Of a stretch of 64,000 nt of DNA, positions 20,960 to 30,562 are shown piece by piece; the first letter of the stretch is position 1; every line of letters begins with the position of its first letter. The stretch is from an uncultured Pelagibacteraceae bacterium (GTDB taxonomy: Bacteria; Pseudomonadota; Alphaproteobacteria; Pelagibacterales; Pelagibacteraceae). The notes beneath the pieces were generated by a model. The model saw only the letters and a list, made by a program, of their open reading frames with translations. It made no database searches and was not told where the DNA came from. The DNA lies in contig CACBOA010000002.1 of NCBI GenBank assembly GCA_902540785.1, positions 34,974 through 98,973 on the forward strand, written 5' to 3'. A program made the translations under genes and the position numbers.

Positions 20960-22414
20960 TCAAGTCCCACAAAAGGTTTTATACTCTTTGTTATTCTCAT
21001 TTGGAATTTGATACTTATACGTATTTTTCAGCTCTTCGTAAGGGGTTTTTAAAATTTCTAAAAATTCAAAAAGCATTTTGAAGTTATTTTTATTTGCCAA
21101 ATTTAAAGTTTCTTCTACTTTATCATTTCTTGGGATTACAAGGGGGTTAACAGTCCTCATCAATGCTATACTTTTTTCAATAGAATTATTATTTATTACC
21201 AGCCTTTCATTCCACCTCTTTTTCCAATCTTTAAAAGCTCTATCTTGAAAGTCTTCTTCTTCTTGAACTTTAAATTTCATCAAATGGCAAAAAGTATTTG
21301 TATAGTCAACTTTTTTTTGATGCATCCAAGTTAATAAATCTAGAATTAAAGTTTTGTCTGTGCTGTGATTTCCCAGTAAACCAAGTTTTTTTCTCATCAT
21401 TTCAAGCCACTTTTCTTCATAATTTTTTTCAAAAGTATTAATTATTTCAGTAGCAATCTCGATTGCCTTTTTTTGATTTTCATCGATCATAGGAATTAGA
21501 CATTCTGCAAATCTTGATAAATTCCATTTTGTAATAATTGGTTGATTGCAGTAAGCGTATCTTCCCTTATGGTCAATAGAACTAAAAACAGTTTTAGGAT
21601 CATATGTATCCATAAAAGCACATGGGCCATAGTCAATTGTTTCTCCTGAAATTGACATATTGTCTGTGTTCATAACACCGTGAATGAAACCCACCCTCAT
21701 CCAGTTCACCACTAGATCAATTTGTTTACTCACAACATTATGTAAAAGATCTGTTGCTTTATTTTTTGAATTTACCAGTTTTGGGTAATGTCTATCAATT
21801 ACATAATTCAATAATAGCTCTAACTCATCTTTTTTATCTCTTGCCGCAATATATTGAAAAGTTCCAACCCTAATATGACTTAAAGCGACTCTAGTTAGAA
21901 TAGCACCTTCAAGTAAAGTATCTCGCATTATTTTTTCACCTGTCTTTGCTACCGCTAAACTTCTTGTTGAAGGAATGTTGAGATTATGCATTGCCTCACT
22001 TATAATATATTCTCTTAACATTGGGCCTAATGCTGCTCTACCATCACCATTTCTTGAGAATGATGTTTTACCTGACCCTTTTAATTGAATATCAAATCTT
22101 TTATTACCATTAGTTATATGTTCACCTATTAATATTGCTCTACCATCACCAAGCATTGTAAAATGGCCAAACTGATGTCCTGCATATGCTTGAGCAATTG
22201 TATTACTACCCTCAGGAAGAGTATTTCCTGTAAATAAAGATGATAGTTTGTCTTTATTAATTTTTGTTAGATCTAGATCTAATTCTTTAGCTAAACTTTC
22301 GTTAATTATAACCAATTCAGGATTCTTTACAGCAACAGGTTTAATATGTTCTTTAAAAGCATCAGATAGTCTTGAATAAGAGTTATCAAAATTCCAATTT
22401 ATAGTATTTTCCAT
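20960..22414 (-). CDS. selO: Protein adenylyltransferase SelO (YdiU/UPF0061)
   Basis: IAQAYAGHQFGHFTMLGDGRAILIGE, FDIQLKGSGKTSFSRNGDGRAALGPMLREYIISEAM; start MENTINWNFDNSYS chosen over upstream ORF Met. Confidence 0.93.
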   Translation of the reverse strand: MENTINWNFDNSYSRLSDAFKEHIKPVAVKNPELVIINESLAKELDLDLTKINKDKLSSLFTGNTLPEGSNTIAQAYAGHQFGHFTMLGDGRAILIGEHITNGNKRFDIQLKGSGKTSFSRNGDGRAALGPMLREYIISEAMHNLNIPSTRSLAVAKTGEKIMRDTLLEGAILTRVALSHIRVGTFQYIAARDKKDELELLLNYVIDRHYPKLVNSKNKATDLLHNVVSKQIDLVVNWMRVGFIHGVMNTDNMSISGETIDYGPCAFMDTYDPKTVFSSIDHKGRYAYCNQPIITKWNLSRFAECLIPMIDENQKKAIEIATEIINTFEKNYEEKWLEMMRKKLGLLGNHSTDKTLILDLLTWMHQKKVDYTNTFCHLMKFKVQEEEDFQDRAFKDWKKRWNERLVINNNSIEKSIALMRTVNPLVIPRNDKVEETLNLANKNNFKMLFEFLEILKTPYEELKNTYKYQIPNENNKEYKTFCGT

Positions 22415-22419
22415 AGAAA

Positions 22420-22995
22420 CTATTGACTCCAAATTCTTTTTAAAATTTCTTCTCTGCCACAAGCTTTTTTATATCTTAAATATCTTTCTAGCTTAATCTT
22501 ATAAAAGTCCTGATGATACTCTTCAGCTCTATAAAATTTTTCAAAACCTCGAATGTATGTAACAACTTTTTTATTAAATCTGTTTTCTAATTCTTTAATA
22601 TTTTTTTCTATTAATTTCTTTTCATTAGTGTTTTGATAAAATGCAACCGATCTGTAACTATAACCTTTGTCACAAAACTGTCCATAAGAGTCAAACGGAT
22701 CTATATTAATCCAAAAATTTTCAAGTAACTTTTCATATGAAATAATTTTTTTATTATAAACAACTTCTACCACCTCAAAGTGACCAGTATTTCCATACGT
22801 CACCTCTTTGTATGTTGGGTTCTCAGTAACTCCACCCGAATAACCTGAAATTACTTCCTCTACACCATTTAATTTTTCAAAAGACTCTTCCATACACCAA
22901 AAACAACCACCGGCAAAATATGCTTTATCTTTTTGAGCTGAGTGTGAAAAATTAATTTTAGTAAAAATTATGAAAATTATTATAAAATATTTCAT
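22420..22995 (-). CDS. msrA: Peptide-methionine (S)-S-oxide reductase, with N-terminal signal peptide
   Basis: YFAGGCFWCMEESFEKLNGVEEVISGYSGG. Confidence 0.95.
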   Translation of the reverse strand: MKYFIIIFIIFTKINFSHSAQKDKAYFAGGCFWCMEESFEKLNGVEEVISGYSGGVTENPTYKEVTYGNTGHFEVVEVVYNKKIISYEKLLENFWINIDPFDSYGQFCDKGYSYRSVAFYQNTNEKKLIEKNIKELENRFNKKVVTYIRGFEKFYRAEEYHQDFYKIKLERYLRYKKACGREEILKRIWSQ

Positions 22996-23033
22996 TAAAT
23001 ATCATAAACAAAATTGTTATGATAAGTCCATTG

Positions 23034-23072
23034 TATTAAAGGTAGCCTATTTAAAATTAGCTACCTTTAATA
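23034..23072 (-). terminator. Stem-loop downstream of formate dehydrogenase gene
   Basis: 13-bp perfect inverted repeat TATTAAAGGTAGC (23034-23046)/GCTACCTTTAATA (23060-23072) just past the fdh stop. Confidence 0.65.
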
Positions 23073-23086
23073 ACTTAATTCACGAA

Positions 23087-24286
23087 TTATTTTTTTTTGT
23101 ATTTCGCTGCTTCTTCAGATCCACCAGTAGCTGAACCTTTACTGTATGAGTGAGCTCCCATACCAGCTAACTGACCATCTTTGACGATTAAATACTGATT
23201 TCTAATTTCTTTACCATCGAAGAAACATTCTAATATCTCTCTAACACCATCTGCATATCTTGATTGTGCAGTTAAAGATGTACCAGAAGTATGAGGTGTC
23301 ATACCGTGGTTTGGCATAGTTCTCCACACGTGATCATTCGGTGCAGGTTGAGGAAACCATACATCACCGGCATAACCACTTAATTGACCACTTTTCAAAG
23401 CTTTTGCAATTGCATCTCGATTACAAATTTTTCCTCTAGCTGTGTTGACAATATAAGCACCCTTTTTCATTTTGCTTATCATAGCATCATCAAATAGATT
23501 TTCTGTCTCTGGGTGAAGCGGACAATTGATTGTTACAACGTCACAAACTTTAACCATCGACTCTACAGTTTCGTGAAATGTTAAATTAAGTTCTTTTTCA
23601 ACACTATCAGGTAATCTGTGTCTATCAAAATAATGCAAATGCGTATCAAATGGTTTCATTTTTCTTAACGCATCCAATCCTATTCTTCCTGCCGCAACAG
23701 TACCAATATGCATACCTTCAACATCATAAGATCTTTGAACAGCATCAGCAATATTCCAACCACCCTCATTTACAATTCGGTGTTGGTTGTGATAATCCCT
23801 TACCATAGACACAATCATCATAACAATATGCTCAGCAACTGACCTTGAATTACAATAAGTTACTTCAACAACATCAATTTTGTTATCCATTGCTGCTTGT
23901 AAGTCAACATGGTCAGAACCAATACCAGCTGTTATTGCCATTTTTAAATTTTTGGCTTTAGCTATTCTTTCTTTAGTTAAGTAGTAAGGAAAAAAAGGTT
24001 GAGATATAACGATATCTGCATCAACTATATGTTTATCGGCTTCACACCCATCTCCATCTTTACTATTTGTAACAACAAATTCATGTCCGTTACTTTCTAA
24101 AAATTTTCTTAAACCAAGTTCACCAGAAACACATCCTAATAATTGACCTGGTGTATAATCTCTTCCTTTAGGTGAAGGAAGTGTCATACCATCCGGATAC
24201 TTATCTATTTTTGGAAGCTCTGATAAAGCATAGGATTTTGGCATCCCTCCTTTTGGATCATCATACAATATGCATAATATTTTCAT
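23087..24286 (-). CDS. fdh: NAD-dependent formate dehydrogenase (D-2-hydroxyacid dehydrogenase family)
   Basis: MKILCILYDDPKGG, TAGIGSDHVDLQAA, TVAAGRIGLDALRKMKPF, GDVWFPQPAPNDHVWRTMPNHGMTPHTSGTS; AGAGGAG SD upstream of 24286 supports this start over 24346. Confidence 0.93.
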   Translation of the reverse strand: MKILCILYDDPKGGMPKSYALSELPKIDKYPDGMTLPSPKGRDYTPGQLLGCVSGELGLRKFLESNGHEFVVTNSKDGDGCEADKHIVDADIVISQPFFPYYLTKERIAKAKNLKMAITAGIGSDHVDLQAAMDNKIDVVEVTYCNSRSVAEHIVMMIVSMVRDYHNQHRIVNEGGWNIADAVQRSYDVEGMHIGTVAAGRIGLDALRKMKPFDTHLHYFDRHRLPDSVEKELNLTFHETVESMVKVCDVVTINCPLHPETENLFDDAMISKMKKGAYIVNTARGKICNRDAIAKALKSGQLSGYAGDVWFPQPAPNDHVWRTMPNHGMTPHTSGTSLTAQSRYADGVREILECFFDGKEIRNQYLIVKDGQLAGMGAHSYSKGSATGGSEEAAKYKKK

Positions 24287-24355
24287 TAAATCTCCTCTGT
24301 AATTAAAAATTAAATTGCCACATCTAACCTTATTTTTAATGATCAAGCAAATAAA

Positions 24356-24820
24356 TTATTTTTTACTTGGGTATATTTTTTTTAAAATAAATCGATTGAT
24401 TACTATCGCAAAAACGATAATTATCACTGAGCCAGTTATTACTGGGCTTAAAAGATAATCAAGTGAGACGCTACCAATTATTACAATAATTGGGTTTCCC
24501 CCCGCCGGTGGATGGGTAACATTAAACAATATCATAAAGCCCACCCCCAAACCTACAGCTAAAGGGATTGTTAAAAATATTGGAAGCGGGATTAGATATA
24601 AAAAAAATAATCCTACCAAAGTAGTTGTGACGTGTCCAAAAAATACATTTTTGGGTTGAGCGAATGGACTTTCAGGATATCCATATAACAAAACCATTGA
24701 TGATCCAAAAGAGGCTAGTAAAAAAATACCTAATTCAGTTTTGTAAGTGAGTCCGGCTAGTATTCCGATTGTAATTATCGAAAATAAACTAGCTAAGAAA
24801 GATTGCTTGATATTACCCAT
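24356..24820 (-). CDS. HPP family integral membrane protein
   Basis: FNVTHPPAGGNPIIV, SPFAQPKNVFFGH motifs. Confidence 0.88.
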   Translation of the reverse strand: MGNIKQSFLASLFSIITIGILAGLTYKTELGIFLLASFGSSMVLLYGYPESPFAQPKNVFFGHVTTTLVGLFFLYLIPLPIFLTIPLAVGLGVGFMILFNVTHPPAGGNPIIVIIGSVSLDYLLSPVITGSVIIIVFAIVINRFILKKIYPSKK

Positions 24821-24825
24821 AAGAA

Positions 24826-25224
24826 TTAGTTAGATACTATTTTTTTAAGCGCTTTGAAAGGTAATAATATACAATCTTTTCGGGCAAGGTTCTCTTCTAT
24901 AAATAAATTTGAAAATAATTTTAGATTATCATTAAATTTTTTTTTATCTTTATAAAAGAATAATTTTGCATCATCACATAACTTAACAATTTTATCTTTT
25001 TTGCTATTTATAGATATCTTTGAAAGTAGGCTTGCAGATGCTTGACAATATACACAAGAGGCTGTTTGATAACCAAAATTAATTATCTTATCTTCTTTTA
25101 TTATCAATTTTATTTGAATTTCATCTCCACATGTAGAATTTTTTAACTTCGAATAGTGAGTATGATTTTTAATATCCTTATTATTTTTTGAATTAGCTGC
25201 GATATTTATTATTTCCAAATCCAT
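24826..25224 (-). CDS. IscU/SufU-like Fe-S scaffold family protein
   Basis: NSTCGDEIQIKLIIKEDKI...TASCVYCQASASLL...RKDCILLPFKAL conserved Cys pattern. Confidence 0.75.
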   Translation of the reverse strand: MDLEIINIAANSKNNKDIKNHTHYSKLKNSTCGDEIQIKLIIKEDKIINFGYQTASCVYCQASASLLSKISINSKKDKIVKLCDDAKLFFYKDKKKFNDNLKLFSNLFIEENLARKDCILLPFKALKKIVSN

Positions 25225-25361
25225 ATTTTTTTATACCCAATAAAGTATAAACCTTACTATTTACCTTTTAAATATTAAAAAGTGTCAAAAAAGGAAAAAT
25301 TTTTTTTCCACAATATCTATTTTTGTTGTAGTTGAAACTAAATAGAATTAAATACATATAA

Positions 25362-26267
25362 ATGTTAGAACTTAAAAATGAAAAAATAGCAATTCCAATT
25401 GTATTATTTGCAGGTCTTATCTGGTCATTTGGTCCTCTAGTAGTAAGATATATGGATGATCCCAATCTAGTGCCGTGGCAGTATATTTTTGGAAGAGGTT
25501 TAACGATTTTTATTCTTTTAAATCTTTATTTATATTTTGAGGAAGGTCTAAATTTTTACAAGAATTATAAAAAAGTGGGTAAATCTGGAATAATTGGTGG
25601 TTGTGGGTTAGGTGTGGCCATGATTTCATTTATTTACTCAATTACAAATACTAGTGCAGCAATCACTTTATTATGTTTAGCTGCAATGCCTTTTTTTACT
25701 GCTTTACTTGCATTTCTCTTTTTAAAGGAAAAAATTAGCTTAAATGTATGGATTTCAATATTTATTGCAACAATAGGAATAATAATAATGGCTATTGGAA
25801 ATAATGAAAAAAATTCGATTGTAGGATTTATTTTTGGCATTACCTCTTCTATTGGTTTTTCAATATTTTCTGTGACTTTGAGATGGAGAAAAGAAACTCC
25901 TAAGTTTACAACAGTAGCTATTGCTGGTTTGTTTTGTTTTGTTTTAGCTGCTTCGGTAATATTACTCAAAAACCAACCGTTTTTTTCAACGAGTTATAAC
26001 TCATCATTGTTCTCTCTTCATGGAACTTTGGTGTGTATGGGAATGATTTTATATGCAATCGGATCAAAAGCAATTCCTGCAGCAGAATTAACTTTATTAT
26101 CATTGACTGAAGTAATTGGTGGAATTTTTTGGGTATGGCTTCCTTTATTTGGAATTAATGAGGTGCCTAATACAAACACAATAGTTGGTGGATTTTTTCT
26201 TTTTATCTCCCTTTTTTATTATAGTTTAATAATGAGATGGAATAAGAGACACATAGCATTAAATTAA
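25362..26267 (+). CDS. EamA/DMT family transporter
   Basis: Ten-TM DMT family topology. Confidence 0.85.
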   Translation: MLELKNEKIAIPIVLFAGLIWSFGPLVVRYMDDPNLVPWQYIFGRGLTIFILLNLYLYFEEGLNFYKNYKKVGKSGIIGGCGLGVAMISFIYSITNTSAAITLLCLAAMPFFTALLAFLFLKEKISLNVWISIFIATIGIIIMAIGNNEKNSIVGFIFGITSSIGFSIFSVTLRWRKETPKFTTVAIAGLFCFVLAASVILLKNQPFFSTSYNSSLFSLHGTLVCMGMILYAIGSKAIPAAELTLLSLTEVIGGIFWVWLPLFGINEVPNTNTIVGGFFLFISLFYYSLIMRWNKRHIALN

Positions 26268-26312
26268 AATTTCATTGAAAAGAAAAAATTATATCACTAG
26301 TTATCAGATGAA

Positions 26313-27428
26313 ATGGTTAAAAAAAACACAATAGTAAATAGCTGGAACGAATGGGATCCACTAAAACATGTAATAGTGGGTAGGGCAGATGGTACTTGTA
26401 TACCCGCACCCGAACCCGCTTTGGACGCAAAAGTTCCAGAGGACTCAGACATGAGAGGAAAATTTGGCCCAAGAATGCAAGATACTGTGGATAAAGCAAA
26501 CGAACTATTAAATAATTTTTCAAATGTTTTAGAAAAAAGGGGCATCAAAGTAGATAGACCAGAACCAATTAATTTTAATCAAAAAATTTCTACACCGGAT
26601 TGGAAAGCAGAAACAATGTTTGGTTGTATGCCTCCAAGAGATGTCCTACTTACAGTAGGAAATGAAATCTTAGAAGCAACAATGAGCTATAGATGTAGAT
26701 GGTTTGAGTATTTATGTTATCGACCTCTTTTAAAAAGATATTATGAGGAAGATTCAAATATGAGACATGAGTCTGCTCCTAAACCAAGATTGACTGATGC
26801 CGATTATAGAAAAGATTATTTGTCAGAGAAAATTGGCATACAAAAAAGACTTCAATGGACTGAAGAAAAATTTTTTGTAACTACTGAGGAGGAACCTTTA
26901 TTTGATGCTGCTGATGTTTTAAGATTCGGAAAAGATTTAATAGTTCAACATGGATTTACTACAAATTTAAAAGGCATAGATTGGTTAAAGAGACATTATA
27001 AAGATCATAGAGTCCATGCAGTAAACTTTCCAGGGGATCCATATCCAATACATATAGATGCTACCTTTACTCCGATTAAAGAAGGATTAATAATCAATAA
27101 CCCTCAAAGAAGATTACCAAAGGATCAAAAAAAACTTTTTGAGAAAAATGGATGGGAAATAATTGATGCTGCTCAACCTGCACACAATGAACCACCACCT
27201 CTTTGTTACTCTTCAGTTTGGCTCTCAATGAATGTACTAGTTTTAGATCCAAAAACAGTCTGTGTAGAAAAAAGTGAAAAATATCAAGCAGAACAACTTG
27301 ATAAATTAGGGATGGAAGTTATTCCGATTGATTTAAGAGATGCGTACGCATTTGGAGGTGGACTTCATTGTAGTACAGCAGATGTATTTAGAGACGGAGA
27401 TTTAAAAGATTATTTTCCAAAACAATAA
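26313..27428 (+). CDS. Glycine amidinotransferase-like protein
   Basis: NSWNEWDPLKHVIVGRADGTCIPAPEPA, HIDATFTPIKEGLIINNP, catalytic-Cys region AFGGGLHCSTADVFRDG. Confidence 0.9.
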   Translation: MVKKNTIVNSWNEWDPLKHVIVGRADGTCIPAPEPALDAKVPEDSDMRGKFGPRMQDTVDKANELLNNFSNVLEKRGIKVDRPEPINFNQKISTPDWKAETMFGCMPPRDVLLTVGNEILEATMSYRCRWFEYLCYRPLLKRYYEEDSNMRHESAPKPRLTDADYRKDYLSEKIGIQKRLQWTEEKFFVTTEEEPLFDAADVLRFGKDLIVQHGFTTNLKGIDWLKRHYKDHRVHAVNFPGDPYPIHIDATFTPIKEGLIINNPQRRLPKDQKKLFEKNGWEIIDAAQPAHNEPPPLCYSSVWLSMNVLVLDPKTVCVEKSEKYQAEQLDKLGMEVIPIDLRDAYAFGGGLHCSTADVFRDGDLKDYFPKQ

Positions 27429-27450
27429 AAATAAAGCGATTGATCTTTTC

Positions 27451-28185
27451 TTAGTTTTTTTTCGATTTGTCGATACTAAATTTTTCTAACTGGCTTAAAG
27501 AACTTTCCGAATTATTATCTATATTGTCAAATTTAGCACGTCTTTCCATCTCTTTTTGTATCAATTTTTGCTCTCTTCTCATTTCTTCTTGTTCCTTTAG
27601 TTTTTGATCTCTGTCGAATTTATCTTCCCATTCTCTAATTTTGATATATTCAATTTCTTTCTCTTTTTCTTCTTTTTCTTTTAATCTTTTTAATTCTCTA
27701 TTTTTACGTCTTTGTTCTTTAAGATCTCTTTGATGTAATTCGTCTTCTCTTACCTTTAAGTCAATATCTTTTCTATTTTGTTCTTCTTCTCGTATTTTTA
27801 ATTGTTTTTCTTTCTCTCTTAATTCTTTTGCTACCAGAACTAATTCTTCATCTTTTCTTACTAATCTTTCACTTTCGATTTTTTGTTTTTCGTCTTTTAA
27901 TTTTATCTCTTTTTCTTTTAATTTAATTTCATCTTCAGTTGCTTTTAGTTTATTACTTTCTTTAAGTAATTTATCTTCCCAGACTTTTAAATCTTTTTTT
28001 TCTTTTAAAAGTGAATTTCTTTCCTCAAGTTTTTGCAATTTTATTAACTTAATTTTATTTTGTTCTTTATTTTTTTTATAATTTTGTATTGCAGTAGTGA
28101 TAGATTTTGTAGTAAAGGAAGCAATCTTTGAGATTCCGTGCTTTTCTTTACTTACTCTAGTTCGCGACTTTTTTTTCGTTTTCAT
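27451..28185 (-). CDS. Highly charged Lys/Glu-rich coiled-coil protein
   Basis: ORF dominated by LKEKEIKLKDEKQKIESERLVRKDEELVLVAKELREKEKQLKIREEEQ-type segments. Confidence 0.6.
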   Translation of the reverse strand: MKTKKKSRTRVSKEKHGISKIASFTTKSITTAIQNYKKNKEQNKIKLIKLQKLEERNSLLKEKKDLKVWEDKLLKESNKLKATEDEIKLKEKEIKLKDEKQKIESERLVRKDEELVLVAKELREKEKQLKIREEEQNRKDIDLKVREDELHQRDLKEQRRKNRELKRLKEKEEKEKEIEYIKIREWEDKFDRDQKLKEQEEMRREQKLIQKEMERRAKFDNIDNNSESSLSQLEKFSIDKSKKN

Positions 28186-28289
28186 TTTATAAAAACATTA
28201 TTTCACTAGAGAAATAATTATTATTCAATAAAAATTTTAAGAAATTTTTTTTAAAATTATGTTTTAAAGCTACAACCTGCGAGGGATAA

Positions 28290-29645
28290 TTAATTGACCT
28301 GATTATCTGTTTTAAGCTGTTCATCCTCTTTTTTGTATTTTACACCTTTTCTTTCAAGTATCTCCTTAACTTTATCAGAATAAGGTTCTTCGATATGTTC
28401 TGTTGACGGATTTAGCTCAATACCAGCTGGTGTAATTGTTTGGGGCATTGCTACGAATTGTGAGTCTGGATTTTCAACAGTTTTTCTTACTTTCATTCTA
28501 TACATACCAAAAAAACCAATTACCGCATGAAAAAAAAATAAAAAAACAAAAAATCCATTTGGACCAACTAAATCCATGAATATTGAACATAGAAATGGAC
28601 CACTCATTGCACCTAAACCAAATACAAATTGAAGACCTGCACCGGCAGCTACAAATTTTTCTTTTGGAATGAAATCATTAGTGTGGGCTAAAATTAAAGA
28701 AAACATTGGCAAACTACAGAATGAAAAAAGAACCAAAAAAATATAGAACCAGGTTTTACTTGTAGCAAGCTCACCTGGTAAATACATCTGTCTAGTAACT
28801 AAAATTGTAAAAATTGCAAAAGCTGCTGCACCAAAACTAGAAAAAACTATTACTTTTCGCCGATCGTACATATCTGATATTTTTCCTACTGGAAATTGAG
28901 AAATAGCTCCAGATATAGCCAGCAGAAATGTTACAATTGAAATCTCTAATATTGTAAAATTCATTGAGGTGGCGTACACAGCTAAAAGGGTAAAAAGTGC
29001 AGCCTGTATAGTTCCATAAAAAAAAGAGCTTACCATTCCAAAGGGGGACGACTCATAGAGATCTTTGAGTGTCATAACTTTAATTCTTTTAAATGTCGGT
29101 GGTTTTTTTTTGGTCAGCAAAATAGGAATTAATGCAACTGATGTAATTACAGAAATTAGAATAAAAGGCTGGAAATTTAGAGGACTACTAAAGTTTAGTA
29201 AAAACATCCCGATTCCCATTGACCCGTAAAGTATGACCATGTAGATGGATAATACACTTCCTCTATTTTTATTACTTGATCTATCGTTAAGCCAGCTTTC
29301 AGCAACTGTATAGATACAAACCATACTTATCCCAGTCAAAACTCTTAAAAAAAACCACACTAAAGGATTAACAATAATAGAGTGCATTAAAATGACCAAT
29401 GATGACAATGATGCAAATGCCGCAAAAACCCTTATATGACCAACACTAGATATAATATTGGGAATAGTTGCTGCACCTATAAAATAGCCGACAAAATATC
29501 CTGACATCATGAAACCTGTTGATGTTAGACTAAATTCTTCTTGCACTGCTCTTACTCCTAAGAGGGAACCCTGAAAGCCGTAGGCCATCATTATACATCC
29601 CATACCCAAAAATAGTGCCCAGGAATTTTTTAAAACTTTGCTCAT
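28290..29645 (-). CDS. MFS transporter
   Basis: Multi-TM MFS pattern (GYFVGYFIGAATIPNIISSVGHIRVF, SQFPVGKISDMYDRRKV). Confidence 0.9.
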   Translation of the reverse strand: MSKVLKNSWALFLGMGCIMMAYGFQGSLLGVRAVQEEFSLTSTGFMMSGYFVGYFIGAATIPNIISSVGHIRVFAAFASLSSLVILMHSIIVNPLVWFFLRVLTGISMVCIYTVAESWLNDRSSNKNRGSVLSIYMVILYGSMGIGMFLLNFSSPLNFQPFILISVITSVALIPILLTKKKPPTFKRIKVMTLKDLYESSPFGMVSSFFYGTIQAALFTLLAVYATSMNFTILEISIVTFLLAISGAISQFPVGKISDMYDRRKVIVFSSFGAAAFAIFTILVTRQMYLPGELATSKTWFYIFLVLFSFCSLPMFSLILAHTNDFIPKEKFVAAGAGLQFVFGLGAMSGPFLCSIFMDLVGPNGFFVFLFFFHAVIGFFGMYRMKVRKTVENPDSQFVAMPQTITPAGIELNPSTEHIEEPYSDKVKEILERKGVKYKKEDEQLKTDNQVN

Positions 29646-29701
29646 AAAATGCTGTAACTATTCGCGATGTATTATTAAATCAAGTCTTAATTGTGACAAG
29701 T

Positions 29702-30562
29702 TTAATTTTTTTTTAATTTCAGAAATGAGTGTATTGCAAGAGTAGTAACTATAATTGCTCCGCCTTGAAGTGTTTCTATACTAGGTTGCTCATTTATAAT
29801 AACCCAGACCCAAATAGGGCCAATAATAGTCTCTAGTAAAAAAAAAAGGTTAACTTCAGCTGCAGTTATAAATCTTGGGGCAATAGTCACTAGTACAAAT
29901 GGTATCGCAACGCACAAAATACACATTAGTGGAACAATAAATAAATCTCTATCTATAAGCACAAAACTCTCGATAAAAAACATGGCAAAAGAAGCAACAA
30001 ATAATTTACCTACTACAGCTGCAGGTACTAAGTTTTTTGTTTTAGCAGACCTTATTGTAATAGCTCCTAAAGCTAAACCAAATGCAGTTATAAAACCTAA
30101 AACATCCCCATAAAGATTTCCAACTTTTAGAGAGTCGAAAAAAATATAGATTATAGCAAAAAAAGTAATTATTATAGAAAACAATGTTTTACGATCAGGC
30201 GGCTCCTTTAAAAAAATAGCTCCAAGAATTGCAGACAACATTGGTGCTGTTGCAATCATAACAAGAGTATTTGCAACATTCGTATTTTGAATTGAGACGA
30301 CAAACGTAATATTCGTTATGCTAAATGTTGTGATATATATTATTCCATGAACACCGGAATTAAAAAGGATCTTAAAAAAATTTAGTTTATAAATTAATAA
30401 CATTCCAAAAAAAACAGTAAAAAAAGGTATGATACCTCGATAAAAAACCAGTCCCCAAGTATCAAGATTTGAAAGTCTTATAAATAATGAGTCTGGTGTA
30501 ATAAACATTACAGCAACAAAAGCAAGTAAAGAGCCTTTTTGCTGATCAGTTAAATTTTTCAC
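29702..30562 (-). CDS. EamA/DMT family transporter
   Basis: Ten-TM DMT topology. Confidence 0.85.
   Translation of the reverse strand: MKNLTDQQKGSLLAFVAVMFITPDSLFIRLSNLDTWGLVFYRGIIPFFTVFFGMLLIYKLNFFKILFNSGVHGIIYITTFSITNITFVVSIQNTNVANTLVMIATAPMLSAILGAIFLKEPPDRKTLFSIIITFFAIIYIFFDSLKVGNLYGDVLGFITAFGLALGAITIRSAKTKNLVPAAVVGKLFVASFAMFFIESFVLIDRDLFIVPLMCILCVAIPFVLVTIAPRFITAAEVNLFFLLETIIGPIWVWVIINEQPSIETLQGGAIIVTTLAIHSFLKLKKN

Noticed and set aside
20960-22414. Selenocysteine use in SelO
   Set aside because: C-terminus reads ...KTFCGT-stop with Cys; no in-frame UGA/SECIS evidence
25225-25361. AT-rich 137-nt divergent intergenic region inspected for ncRNA
   Set aside because: Only A/T-run self-complementarity (ggaaaaattttttttcc); no supported structure
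25634-25969. 111-aa antisense ORF in EamA transporter gene
   Set aside because: Antisense to a TM-rich gene; these regularly give long spurious reverse ORFs
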